Assembly (NCBI GenBank): GCA_029213195.1 | Contig: JARGNI010000009.1 | Location: 89,768-153,767 of the forward strand | DNA from: Verrucomicrobiales bacterium | Lineage (GTDB): Bacteria > Verrucomicrobiota > Verrucomicrobiia > Verrucomicrobiales > DEV007 | Direction: 5' to 3' | Length of the DNA stretch: 64,000 nt | In this document: one piece after another, positions 43,211-52,300 of the stretch | Layout: every line of letters starts with the position of its first letter | Numbering within the stretch: position 1 is the first letter of the stretch | Made by a program: the position numbers and the translations under genes | The notes under the pieces: model-generated | What the model saw: the letters and a program-made list of their open reading frames with translations, nothing else | Databases searched by the model: none | Told to the model about the DNA's origin: nothing

Positions 43211-44777
43211 AGCGTTTGCCCGGGATCGGTTTCCCATCCTGCAACAACCATTGATCCTGGGCATCGAGGAAGTGGTGTTCCATTTCGATGGCGTAGACCT
43301 TGGCTTGTCGGAACTCCAGCTCCAGTCGCAGCGGTTTCCCACGAATCGAAGAAACATCGCCCCCCTTCCATCGCAAGGGAAGCGAGACCCCCTCCTCTCC
43401 TCGCAAGGGAATGGCATCTTCGAAAGAAAAGCCTTCGACCGGGACACTCTTCACATCGGTGATCTGGGCGCGCAATTCGCCATAGGTCGCATCGACATTC
43501 ACATGGATGGCGTCTCCCTGCAGGACGAAAGGCTTGGTCTGCATACTGGCCCAGTCGCCTTCGGGTTCGACGAACATCCACCCATCCTCACGCAAGCGGT
43601 GGAGCAACAGCGTCGCGTGCTGCTCCCCGGGGTTTGTCCGTTGCTCTGACTTCTCTCGTCCATGGGCACCCAGATTCCCCTGGGAGTAGAGGAAAAACTC
43701 ATTCCCGACGGGAAGAATCGAGCTGGGACGCACCTGGATGCAACCCGGCTTCGGAATGGGATTCCTCTCGAGAAATGGTTTCCGCAATCCTCGAAAGAAC
43801 CGATCTCCATCGTAGCTGTAGACCAGTTGGGCATCCATCGGACCAAAGAACTGATTGAAGCTCCCGACCGGTCGACTGCTCGAATTGCGAAACGTCCATA
43901 ACAAGCCCACAAATCCAGCCCCGTTCCCGACTGGTTCGACCGGCAGCCCGTAGAATGCAACTGGGGCCGTCGTATCGAGAGAGTCTGGTTGAAAGAGAAG
44001 CTCGGGATCCGTCCAAGTCTTGAGATCTTTGCTCTCCCGAATGACCTGCCGACGATCACCCCAGCCGGGTCGCGCCATCATGACATGGACCTGCTTCTTC
44101 TCGTTCCAGAAAGCAAACACCGGGGGTTCGGGGAACCAGTCATCAGCGAGCCAGTCCCAATGTCCTCCTGTCTTCACTTCCCATTGCAATCCGTCACGGG
44201 AAACCAGCGTCACCCCCTCCCCCATGTAGCGCTTGGGGCCTTCCTCTTTCGCGATCTGGTGCCAGCGATGAGAAGAGTCTTCGAGGGCCCGCTCGTAGAC
44301 GGCCTCTCCATCGAGTCGACCAAAGATCCGAAATCGATACCCGTCCGTTCTCTGTGGATCTTCGTAGATCGCCCCTCCCGATCCCCCTTCGAGGGTGAGA
44401 ACATGATGAGGGGCCAGCTTCTCAGCATCATGAGGAGTGACTCCCTCAACCGGAAGCGGTTCCCACGAAATTCCGTCTTCGCTTCTCGCCGCCATCAGGG
44501 TCAAAGGCGACCACTTGAGCGAGTAGATCATGCGAAACTCCCCCGAGTCTTCTCTCCATACCGAAGGCGCATAAAGACGTTCTCCTGGAAAGGAAGGGTC
44601 GGAATACTCGCAGGCCGGCACCCACTCCGATTCTCCCTGACAAAGCTTCACATTCTCCCAGTGATCGAACTTCCAAAGATCGAAGAAGAGAATCTTCCTC
44701 TCCTCGGCCGTTCCCGTAGAAATCGCCAGACAGGCTCCCAACGCGACGAGAAGAACCGCTGCTGTCCTCAGTCTCAT
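43200..44777 (-). CDS. Exported beta-propeller protein, glycoside-hydrolase-like
   Basis: The 525-residue protein has a signal peptide (LRTAAVLLVALGACLAIS). Repeated strands of the form LYAPSVWREDSGEFRMIYSL, GVTLVSRDGLQWEV, DWFPEPPVFAFW and QVIRESKDLKTW suggest a five-bladed propeller of the GH32/43/117-like type. The C-terminal 150 residues look like a beta-sandwich (LRLELEFRQAKVYAIEMEHH), as appended in GH32-type enzymes. I cannot identify the catalytic acids with certainty. It follows a sulfatase gene by 27 nt on the same strand, so a role in removing sugars from sulfated glycans is plausible. Confidence 0.7.
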   Translation of the reverse strand: MRLRTAAVLLVALGACLAISTGTAEERKILFFDLWKFDHWENVKLCQGESEWVPACEYSDPSFPGERLYAPSVWREDSGEFRMIYSLKWSPLTLMAARSEDGISWEPLPVEGVTPHDAEKLAPHHVLTLEGGSGGAIYEDPQRTDGYRFRIFGRLDGEAVYERALEDSSHRWHQIAKEEGPKRYMGEGVTLVSRDGLQWEVKTGGHWDWLADDWFPEPPVFAFWNEKKQVHVMMARPGWGDRRQVIRESKDLKTWTDPELLFQPDSLDTTAPVAFYGLPVEPVGNGAGFVGLLWTFRNSSSRPVGSFNQFFGPMDAQLVYSYDGDRFFRGLRKPFLERNPIPKPGCIQVRPSSILPVGNEFFLYSQGNLGAHGREKSEQRTNPGEQHATLLLHRLREDGWMFVEPEGDWASMQTKPFVLQGDAIHVNVDATYGELRAQITDVKSVPVEGFSFEDAIPLRGEEGVSLPLRWKGGDVSSIRGKPLRLELEFRQAKVYAIEMEHHFLDAQDQWLLQDGKPIPGKRFNF

Positions 44778-44804
44778 CAGTCAAAGAGTTCCGTTCGATT
44801 GCCT

Positions 44805-46259
44805 CTACTTCTTCTCGAGGAGATGGCGGACGCGGTCATACTCGGGATTGACACATTTGTCTCCCCACCGCTTCAACGCACTGAGCAGTCCGATCTCGGA
44901 CTCGGGCGCCTGCCCCTGGTCACCGGTTTCCTCGATCCATTCCGCGAGATAGGCGCGGTGGTGGTCGAGTTCCTCTGCAAAATGAGGATCTTCCGCGAGG
45001 TTGTAGAGCTCGTGAGGATCATTCTCGAGATCGTAGAATTCCTCGGGAACCCGATCCGGACCAAAGAAGATGAGCTGATTCTCGTTCATCTCGCCTTTCG
45101 CCATCATGTCGCGGAACTTCTTCGTGACTTCCCAACCGTCCTTGTAGGTCGGCTGCATGTAAGGTCGATCGGTGAGGTAGTTGCGCAGATACTTGAACCG
45201 CGGAGTCACGACGGCGCGGATTTTCTCGATCGTGTAGTCGCATCGATCGCGAGCGGCTACGAGATACTTGCGAGGCTCGTAGTCTTCGGCAAAAAAATCT
45301 CGGCCCTCCATCGTATCGGGAACCCCGATCCCTCCTGCCGCAAGCGAGGCCGCCGAGATATCGATCCCACTGACAAGATCATCACGCACTTGTCCTGCCG
45401 GAATCCCGGGGCCGACGACAATACAGGGCATGTGAATACCGCCCTCGTAGAGCATCTGCTTGTGACGATGAAGTTTCATCCCGTGATCACTGAAGAGAAA
45501 AATCATGGTGTTCTCGTAGAGACCATCCTCCTTGAGCTTGGCAATGACCTGTCCGACCTGCCGATCCGTCTCAAGAAGGCAGTCGTAGTGATGCGCAATC
45601 TCTTCCCTAACGATAGGGACGTCCGGGTAGTAGGGAGGTACCGGGACATCGGCAGGATCGATCACCTTTTTCGCACGTTTCCCCAGCTTTCCGCCTCCGA
45701 GCTGAATCTGTCCGAAGAACGGCTTTTTCTTCTCGTTGCCTTTCAGACAATCCCCGGCAAGAAAGGACTTTGGCCCCCAGCCTCCTTTGCTCCGCTCGAA
45801 GTCGTAGAACTTCTTCCCATCCCACTCGAAGTTGTAGTCGTCCTTTCCTCCTTCGTTGAAGGTCCAGAATCCAGCCTTGCGAAATCGGATCGGAAGCGGC
45901 GTGGCATGCTCGGGTAGAACATTCTTGTCATACTCTCCCATCGACTTGCCCCGGAACTCGGCCCGGCAACTGCGGTGGTTGTGAGCTCCGATCGAAGTTT
46001 GCATCATCCCGGTCACGATCGCGGAGCGAGTGGCCGAGCAAACTCCCGCCGGGGTGTAGAATCGGGTGAACTTCGTCCCTGCATCGGCAAGCGCATCGAT
46101 ATGGGGGGTCTCGATGACCTCGTCCCCATAACAACTGAACCAGCCGCTGACATCCTCGAGGTAAATCCAGAGCACATGGGGTGGATCTTCGGTTTTCCCC
46201 TTGGTGGGGACGGCAAATAGAAACAAGGCCAAAAGGAAATGGGGGAAGAGACATCTCAT
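44805..46259 (-). CDS. Exported sulfatase with CSATR formylglycine motif
   Basis: The ATG at 46259 gives a signal peptide (FPHFLLALFLFAVPTKG) and 484 residues. The formylglycine site is AGVCSATRSAIVTG near residue 75 (C-S-A-x-R, the serine/alanine type rather than CxPxR). The first metal motif is IYLEDVSGWFSCYGD, with Glu-Asp where many sulfatases have Asp-Asp, as in some sulfamidase-like groups. Later marks are FLFSDHGMKLHRHKQMLYEGGIHMP and EEFYDLENDPHELYNL. It requires a sulfatase-maturating enzyme, which is not in this window. It is first in a two-gene unit with the propeller glycosidase-like gene and is divergent from a second sulfatase. Confidence 0.9.
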   Translation of the reverse strand: MRCLFPHFLLALFLFAVPTKGKTEDPPHVLWIYLEDVSGWFSCYGDEVIETPHIDALADAGTKFTRFYTPAGVCSATRSAIVTGMMQTSIGAHNHRSCRAEFRGKSMGEYDKNVLPEHATPLPIRFRKAGFWTFNEGGKDDYNFEWDGKKFYDFERSKGGWGPKSFLAGDCLKGNEKKKPFFGQIQLGGGKLGKRAKKVIDPADVPVPPYYPDVPIVREEIAHHYDCLLETDRQVGQVIAKLKEDGLYENTMIFLFSDHGMKLHRHKQMLYEGGIHMPCIVVGPGIPAGQVRDDLVSGIDISAASLAAGGIGVPDTMEGRDFFAEDYEPRKYLVAARDRCDYTIEKIRAVVTPRFKYLRNYLTDRPYMQPTYKDGWEVTKKFRDMMAKGEMNENQLIFFGPDRVPEEFYDLENDPHELYNLAEDPHFAEELDHHRAYLAEWIEETGDQGQAPESEIGLLSALKRWGDKCVNPEYDRVRHLLEKK

Positions 46260-46384
46260 GCTCGTATTGGAACATGAACCGCAAGGATTGCGAACCCGCG
46301 AGTCGGACGGATTTACGCTTCTTTGCCAGAGCGACAAGAATCAGGCTTTTCAACTCCACGCCCATCGCGGAAGATCAGGCCTTC

Positions 46385-48007
46385 ATGAAGCCCTTCCCAC
46401 TTCTCCTCGTCCTGAAATTCGCGTTTCTCTGTCTCGGCTATTCCGAAGAACGTCCCAACGGTGACCGTCCCAACGGTGACCGTCCCAACGATGATCGTCC
46501 CGACGGTGACCGCCCCAGCATCATCATTATTCTTGTCGATGACATGGGCTTCTCGGACCTGGGTTGCTACGGTGGGGAAATTCCGACTCCGCACATTGAC
46601 TCACTCGCGGAGAATGGGCTGCGATTTTCCCAATTCTACAACACGGGACGCTGCTGTCCGACCCGAGCCAGCCTTCTCACTGGGTTGTACTCCCACAGGG
46701 CCGGAGTGGGCCACATGACCAACGCCCGCAAAGCTCGTGGCTACATCGGACGACTCAATGAAGAGTGCACCACGATTGGTCAATTGGCCTCCGATGCAGG
46801 TTACCTTTCTGCGGTATCGGGGAAGTGGCATGTGGGAAGTGGAAAAAGAGCGTGGTGGCCCCTTGCCAGAGGATTTGATCGTTTCTACGGCTGCCCGGAA
46901 GGAGGAGGTTTCTATCATCGTCCCAAGGATGGCCGAACCATCGTCCTGAACGAAGACGTCATCCTCGATCATAAATCCGAGATTCCGGATGACTGGTATT
47001 GCACCGACTCCTTCACCGAAAACGGTCTTCGTTTCGTCGACGAAGCGATCGAGAAAGACCAACCCTTCTTTCTCTACCTCGCGCACATCGCCCCCCACTT
47101 TCCTCTCCAGGCGGATGAAGCGGACATTGCAAAATACCGCGGTAAGTTTCTCGCGGGATGGGACAAGCTCTCGCAAGAACGTCACCAAAGACAGATCGAG
47201 CTTGGCTTCATCGATCCGGCCTGGGAGAAGATGCCGCGTCCCAAGGAAGTCCCGGCCTGGGATTCCCTGAACAAAAAACAGCAGGACCGGCTCGATCATC
47301 TTTTCGCGACCTACGCGGCGACGATGGATCGACTCGATCGCTCCATCGGAAACCTCATCGATGGTCTCAAGGAACGAGACCAGTTCGACAACACCCTCAT
47401 CCTCTTTCTCAGCGACAACGGCGCCAGTGCCGAGGGAGGCACTCTCGGACGCACCGATGGTGATCCCACCGAAGCCAACTCGAACTGGTGGGCGGGCAAA
47501 GCCTGGGCCTGGCATTCCAACACGCCATTCCGTCGCTACAAGAAAGCCAACGAAGAAGGCGGAATCGCGACCCCACTCATCGCCCACTGGCCCGCCGGCA
47601 TTTCCGATCCGGGGACCTGGCGGGAAGATCCCTTTCACGTCATCGATATTCTTCCCACCATCCTCGATCTCACCGAAGCCTCCTATCCGGAAGAAGTTCA
47701 AGGAAACCAGATCGCCCCTTTCCAGGGACAGAGCTTCGCGTTTGCCCTGAAAGGGATCACCTCAAAACCCCGAAAGGTGAACTACTTCTGGGAGCATGAA
47801 GGCAATGCCGCCGTCCGTGACGGTGACTGGAAACTGGTCCGAGTCGGTGGAAAAGGAAAATGGGAACTCTACGATCTCAAGGCCGACCGGACCGAACAGA
47901 ACAACCTCGCCTCGACCCATGCTGACCAAGTCACCGAAATGACAAGCCAGTGGGAAGAATGGGCGAAACACAACTTCGTCGCTCCCAGGGGAAATACTGG
48001 GAAATAG
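46385..48007 (+). CDS. Exported arylsulfatase with CCPTRAS motif and N-terminal repeat linker
   Basis: The ATG at 46385 gives a signal peptide (FPLLLVLKFAFLCLG) and 540 residues. A linker of four NGDRP-type units (15-bp DNA repeat) separates the signal from the catalytic domain. That domain has IIIILVDDMGFSDLGCYGG, the formylglycine site RCCPTRASLLTG, KWHVGSGK, AHIAPHFPL, LFLSDNGASAEGG and WKLVRVGGKGKWELYDL, the standard order for S1 arylsulfatases of the AtsA kind. It probably removes sulfate esters from polysaccharides in the periplasm. It is divergent from the 44805-46259 sulfatase, with 125 nt between starts. Confidence 0.93.
   Translation: MKPFPLLLVLKFAFLCLGYSEERPNGDRPNGDRPNDDRPDGDRPSIIIILVDDMGFSDLGCYGGEIPTPHIDSLAENGLRFSQFYNTGRCCPTRASLLTGLYSHRAGVGHMTNARKARGYIGRLNEECTTIGQLASDAGYLSAVSGKWHVGSGKRAWWPLARGFDRFYGCPEGGGFYHRPKDGRTIVLNEDVILDHKSEIPDDWYCTDSFTENGLRFVDEAIEKDQPFFLYLAHIAPHFPLQADEADIAKYRGKFLAGWDKLSQERHQRQIELGFIDPAWEKMPRPKEVPAWDSLNKKQQDRLDHLFATYAATMDRLDRSIGNLIDGLKERDQFDNTLILFLSDNGASAEGGTLGRTDGDPTEANSNWWAGKAWAWHSNTPFRRYKKANEEGGIATPLIAHWPAGISDPGTWREDPFHVIDILPTILDLTEASYPEEVQGNQIAPFQGQSFAFALKGITSKPRKVNYFWEHEGNAAVRDGDWKLVRVGGKGKWELYDLKADRTEQNNLASTHADQVTEMTSQWEEWAKHNFVAPRGNTGK
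46451..46510 (+). repeat. 15-bp tandem repeat encoding (RPNGD)4 in the sulfatase linker
   Basis: Four copies of cgtcccaacggtgac are present; the first two are identical, the third and fourth have two and one changes. The unit is in frame, so copy changes alter linker length but not the reading frame. Confidence 0.95.
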
Positions 48008-48031
48008 TCTAGAGACCTGGTGGGGTCGATC

Positions 48032-49315
48032 CTACCCGAACAACTTCGCGATCGGCTTGCCGCCGTCCGTAATCGGGACAGGACGATTCCCGTCGGTCAG
48101 TTCGTGAGACGGGTCGATTCCGAGCGCGGCGTGGATCGTCGCGTGGTAGTCGGCGAGAGGAACGGGATTCTCCACGATCTCCTTGCTGAGTTCGTCGGTC
48201 ACGCCATAGGCCCCCTGGTGATTCAATCCTCCTCCGGCGAGGACGAGACTGAAGCAACTGCCCTGGTGACCGCGGCCTCCACGCCCGTCGTATCCGGCGG
48301 GACGTCCAAACTCGGTTCCGAGAGCGATGAGGGTCTTGTCGAGCATTCCCTTGTTCTCGAGGTCACGCATCAGGGCGGACATCGCGACATCGAGTTCCTT
48401 GATCAGGAGATGCTGGTTTTGCTGCCCTTCGTTGTGGGTATCCCATCCCGTGCCGTTCATGAAGTTGAGGTTGTGAGAGACCTCGATGAAACGGACGCCC
48501 GACTGGCAGAGTCGACGCGAGAGGAGAAGGCGCTGTCCGAACTCTCCGCCATACTCATTGCGGAGATCAGCGGATTCATCGGAAAGATCGAAATGCCACA
48601 TGAAGTCCGGACCGGCGAGTCGCAGGGCTTCCTCCTGCGCGTCGCGATAGCGACCGACGAGAGATTTTTCTGGAACTTGCTCCATCAGCGGATCGAGAAG
48701 AGCACGACGTCGGTCGGCTCGTGACTCGTTGATTCCGTCCGGACGGGTGAAGCCGGCAGGCCCACTCTCGGTGTCGGTCAGGTAGACGAAATTCCCCTTG
48801 GCTCCCAGAAATCCGGGTCCACGGCTGACGTTGGGGTAGCCGATCAGCATGTAGGCCGGCACCTTCGGATTCAGCGCCCCCTTCTGCGCGCCCACGATGG
48901 AGCCGATCGAGGGATAGGTGATGCTGCCGGAAGTGGGGCGACCTGTATGCACCAAATTCGTCGCGACGGCGTGCTCGTCGATCGCATTGTGGTTCACGGT
49001 ACGGACCACAGTGAGCTGCTCGGCCAAGCTCCCCAACTGCGGGAGGTGCTCGCAGAATTCGATTCCCGGAACAGCCGTTTCGATCTTGTCATACTCCGAG
49101 CCGGACTTTTTCGGACTCGCCTTGGAGTCGCCTTTCCGCTTGGGATCGAAGGTGTCGATCTGGGCCATTCCGCCGCCGAGCCAGATGAAGATACAATGCT
49201 CGGCTTTCCCTTTCGGCATGTGCACCGTGGAGGAGGCAGCGGCAAGACCGGGAGCACCGGTCGCGGCTCCAGCGAGAAGAGCGGAATTCTTGAGAAACTG
49301 ACGACGACTTTTCAT
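48032..49315 (-). CDS. DUF1501 protein, Tat-exported
   Basis: The 427-residue protein starts MKSRRQFLKNSALLAGAA, a twin-arginine leader. Family text includes CIFIWLGGGMAQIDTFDPKRKG, VVRTVNHNAIDEHAVATNLVHTGRP, GWDTHNEGQQNQH, LIALGTEFGRPAGYDGRGGRGHQG and a late NRPVPITDGGKPI. It follows the LamG/PSD1 gene by 72 nt on the same strand, the usual DUF1501-PSD1 pairing. Compared with the DUF1501 at 18184 it is shorter and clearly a different subgroup. Role is unknown. Confidence 0.92.
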   Translation of the reverse strand: MKSRRQFLKNSALLAGAATGAPGLAAASSTVHMPKGKAEHCIFIWLGGGMAQIDTFDPKRKGDSKASPKKSGSEYDKIETAVPGIEFCEHLPQLGSLAEQLTVVRTVNHNAIDEHAVATNLVHTGRPTSGSITYPSIGSIVGAQKGALNPKVPAYMLIGYPNVSRGPGFLGAKGNFVYLTDTESGPAGFTRPDGINESRADRRRALLDPLMEQVPEKSLVGRYRDAQEEALRLAGPDFMWHFDLSDESADLRNEYGGEFGQRLLLSRRLCQSGVRFIEVSHNLNFMNGTGWDTHNEGQQNQHLLIKELDVAMSALMRDLENKGMLDKTLIALGTEFGRPAGYDGRGGRGHQGSCFSLVLAGGGLNHQGAYGVTDELSKEIVENPVPLADYHATIHAALGIDPSHELTDGNRPVPITDGGKPIAKLFG

Positions 49316-49387
49316 GAGTTCGTAGGGGATGTTAAATAAAAGATACGGTGAGAGAATGGATTTGAGAAGGGGAAGACGGCGGCGTCA

Positions 49388-52300
49388 TCAGGGAGTGTAG
49401 ATCCACTCCGGTGAATTGAGCATCGCCCAGATGACATCGGTCATCCGAAGACGCCAGTCTTCGCGGAGCGCGTTGGTGGGAGAGTCGCCGGCACGGGCTT
49501 CCTCCTCCTTGATGACCGCGAGCTCATTGGCAGCAGGGTCGAGATGGTTCGACCAGCTCACATAGCGCTCGGGCTCACGCTTTCCAGGTTTCTCAACGAC
49601 CCGCTCTCCCGGGGGAACGACACGGTCGTCATACCCTTCCGAGAGAAAGGCGACATACTTGTCTTTCTCGGACTGCGAAGGCTTCCGGGTGAGGAGTCGC
49701 AGGTAGAGTCGATCGACCAGCTCCTCGACCGACTGGTCCTCGAGGGCGAGCTGAGTGAGGCCATGGTCATCGCTGAGCTGAGTCAGCCAGACTCCCATGG
49801 TGCCATTTGCAAGAATCGCGGGCTGGAGAACGTTCTCCTCCGTGTCACGCATGCTGATGGGATCCTGACGGGCACCCCGCCAGCCGAAGGTTTCCATGAT
49901 GCTCGCAACCGCCTGGATCCGAGGGAGTGAAAGACTGGGGCGATCCCGCTCGTTCGAGGTCGAGGCGAGCATCCAGGCACGCCGCGGTTTCCCGAGAGTG
50001 ATGGATTGATTCAAGGTTCGTCCGCTGTCGAGATCGAGACTGACTTCTTCCACATTGAAAGGCTTGCCCGTCGCACTGAATAGACTGTCGATGATCTGCT
50101 CGGCCTGGAGGCGACGCGGAGCCGGGGAAATATAAAGCGGGCTGGTCTTCTGCAGGGTGGGATCGGTCGCACGCTGATAGGCATGAGACTCGAAGATGAC
50201 CCGAGCCACTTCCTTGAGATCATAGTCCGAGGCAACCAGCTTTCTTCCCAGCCAGCGAAGCAATTCCGGATGAGAGGCATTCCCCTTCTCCCAATCGTGC
50301 ACGGTCTCGATGATCCCGCGTCCCATGATGCGCTGCCAGACCCGGTTCGCCATGACCTGGGCAAAACGCTCGTTCGCCGGAGCGGTGATGAGGGCAGCGA
50401 GACGATCTCGCTGGCTGTTGGGGTTCTGGACGAGACCGGCAGCGTCTTCGACGGAGACGAATTGCTCGAAGGGCCAGTCCGGAGCGACCGTCGTGCCCGG
50501 CTTCAAGGTCACTTGAATGAGAGGCTTTCTCGCTCGCTCATGAAGCTTGTCCATGGGGACACTGCTGCTCATCGGCAACTTGACCGGCTTTTCTCCAAGC
50601 ATGGCTGCGAGTTCGAAAAGGTCTTCCTGCATCCATTCGTGTCCTGGCGCATCATGACACCGCGCACACTTCATCTCGACTCCGAGAAACGCGGAGCTGA
50701 CGACGATGCCTTTCGCCGCCATCGGCACATCGTTTCCGGAAGCGGTTCCAAACCCTCTCGGACCGCCAAACCTCTCGCTGCCTTCCATCCGAATGAGCTC
50801 GGTGACGAAGAGATCGATCGGCTTGTTGTCGACAAGAGATTCGTGAATCCACCAACGGAAGGGTCCCGTGTTGTTCAAGGTCGGGTTGATGATGTTGGGA
50901 TTCTCCGCGAGAACATCCTGCCAGTATCCCATCCACTTGTCGGCCCAGCGCTCGTCCGCGAGATAGCGATCGATCGCAAGCTTGCGGCGGTTCTCTTCCG
51001 GATCGGAGAGAAACTGATCGATCTCGGCCTCCGAGGGAGGAACCCCAATCGTGTCGAGTGCAAGGCGACGCAGGAAGGTGAGGTCATCGGTCAGGGGATT
51101 CGGTTCAAAAGTATCGACATCGAATTGCGGCCAGGAAGCGCCTTCCTTGACCCATTGCTCGAGCATCGCGATTTCTTCCTCGGAGAGCGGATCGCCTTTG
51201 GGAGGCATGATGTCGTCGCCGGCGTCATGGCGAATCCGCCAGATCAGCGAGCTGTCATCCACTTTTCCCGGAGTCACGGCAGGGCCGTCGTATTCGCCGC
51301 CGGCGAGCGCCGCTTCGCGCGTATCGAGGCGAAGTTCCCCCTTGATCTTGCTACCCTGGTGACAGTCGTAGCACTTTGCTTCGAGCAGGGGCTTGACCTG
51401 CTCGAAATAATCGATACCGCCCTCCGCCGAAGGCTTCGATTCCGCCGCGACCTTGACGATCTGTGACCCGATGAAGTGATCGATCTCATTGTGAGCCGGC
51501 ATTCCCTCGGGCAGTTCCGGAATCGGAACGGCTTCCTGCGAAGCGAGCCAGCTCTGAACAGCCTTCCGTCGCATCGTCCAGAAGTCGGCGTGCTCGGCCC
51601 GCTTCTCGGCACGACGTCTCGTGTTCTCTTCCTCGATCCACTGGCGTGACTTTTCTTCATACACGGCCCACTCCTGGTCATTGTAGCCGATCTTTTCTTC
51701 TCCCGGGCTGAAAACCTGCCAGGTCTCGCTGCCTTCGAGCGAAATGGCTGCGACAGTCTCGCCAAACTCGGGCCGACGACGATTGCTACCTGCGACACCA
51801 CCGATCATGGACTCGAGGATGACGAAGTGCTCGCCGCCTTCGGATTCAAACTCGACCCACTTCTCATTGTTCCCCGGAGGAGAAAACCGAAAGTCCGGTC
51901 CGAGATCGAGATACTTGTCCTGCAAAGCCAACTTGTTGTGTCCACCCGAGGTACGGGTCGAAGAAATCTCGAGCACCTTCTTCTCATCGATGAAGAGACG
52001 CGACATGCCCCGTCCCCGAAGGAGGAGTCGATGTTTCCCTGCAGGGATCCGGACTAGGGCAGCAGCCCGAAAATGAGCAGGATTGGCACGGTCGGCACGG
52101 ACTCCGGTGCTGATGTACTTCTGCGGCCAGTCGACGAAGCCCAGTGCCTCGGCGGAGTAGGATTCCGTCACTTCCGGATAGTGGGGCCAGGTATTGGACG
52201 CGGGCACCCCTCGTTCGCTGATCTGCACGAGCACCTCGTCTTCTTTCAGCATCTTCCGGGTGATCGGCGGTGGCGGCGGAGTGAAGGTGAACCGGTCGAG

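Noticed and set aside
43989-45917. 642-aa plus-strand ORF
   Set aside because: Antisense to the sulfatase and propeller genes and crosses their boundary; long only because of GC-rich codon use.
46451-46510. Possible CRISPR array
   Set aside because: The repeats are directly adjacent with no spacers and are in frame in a protein linker.
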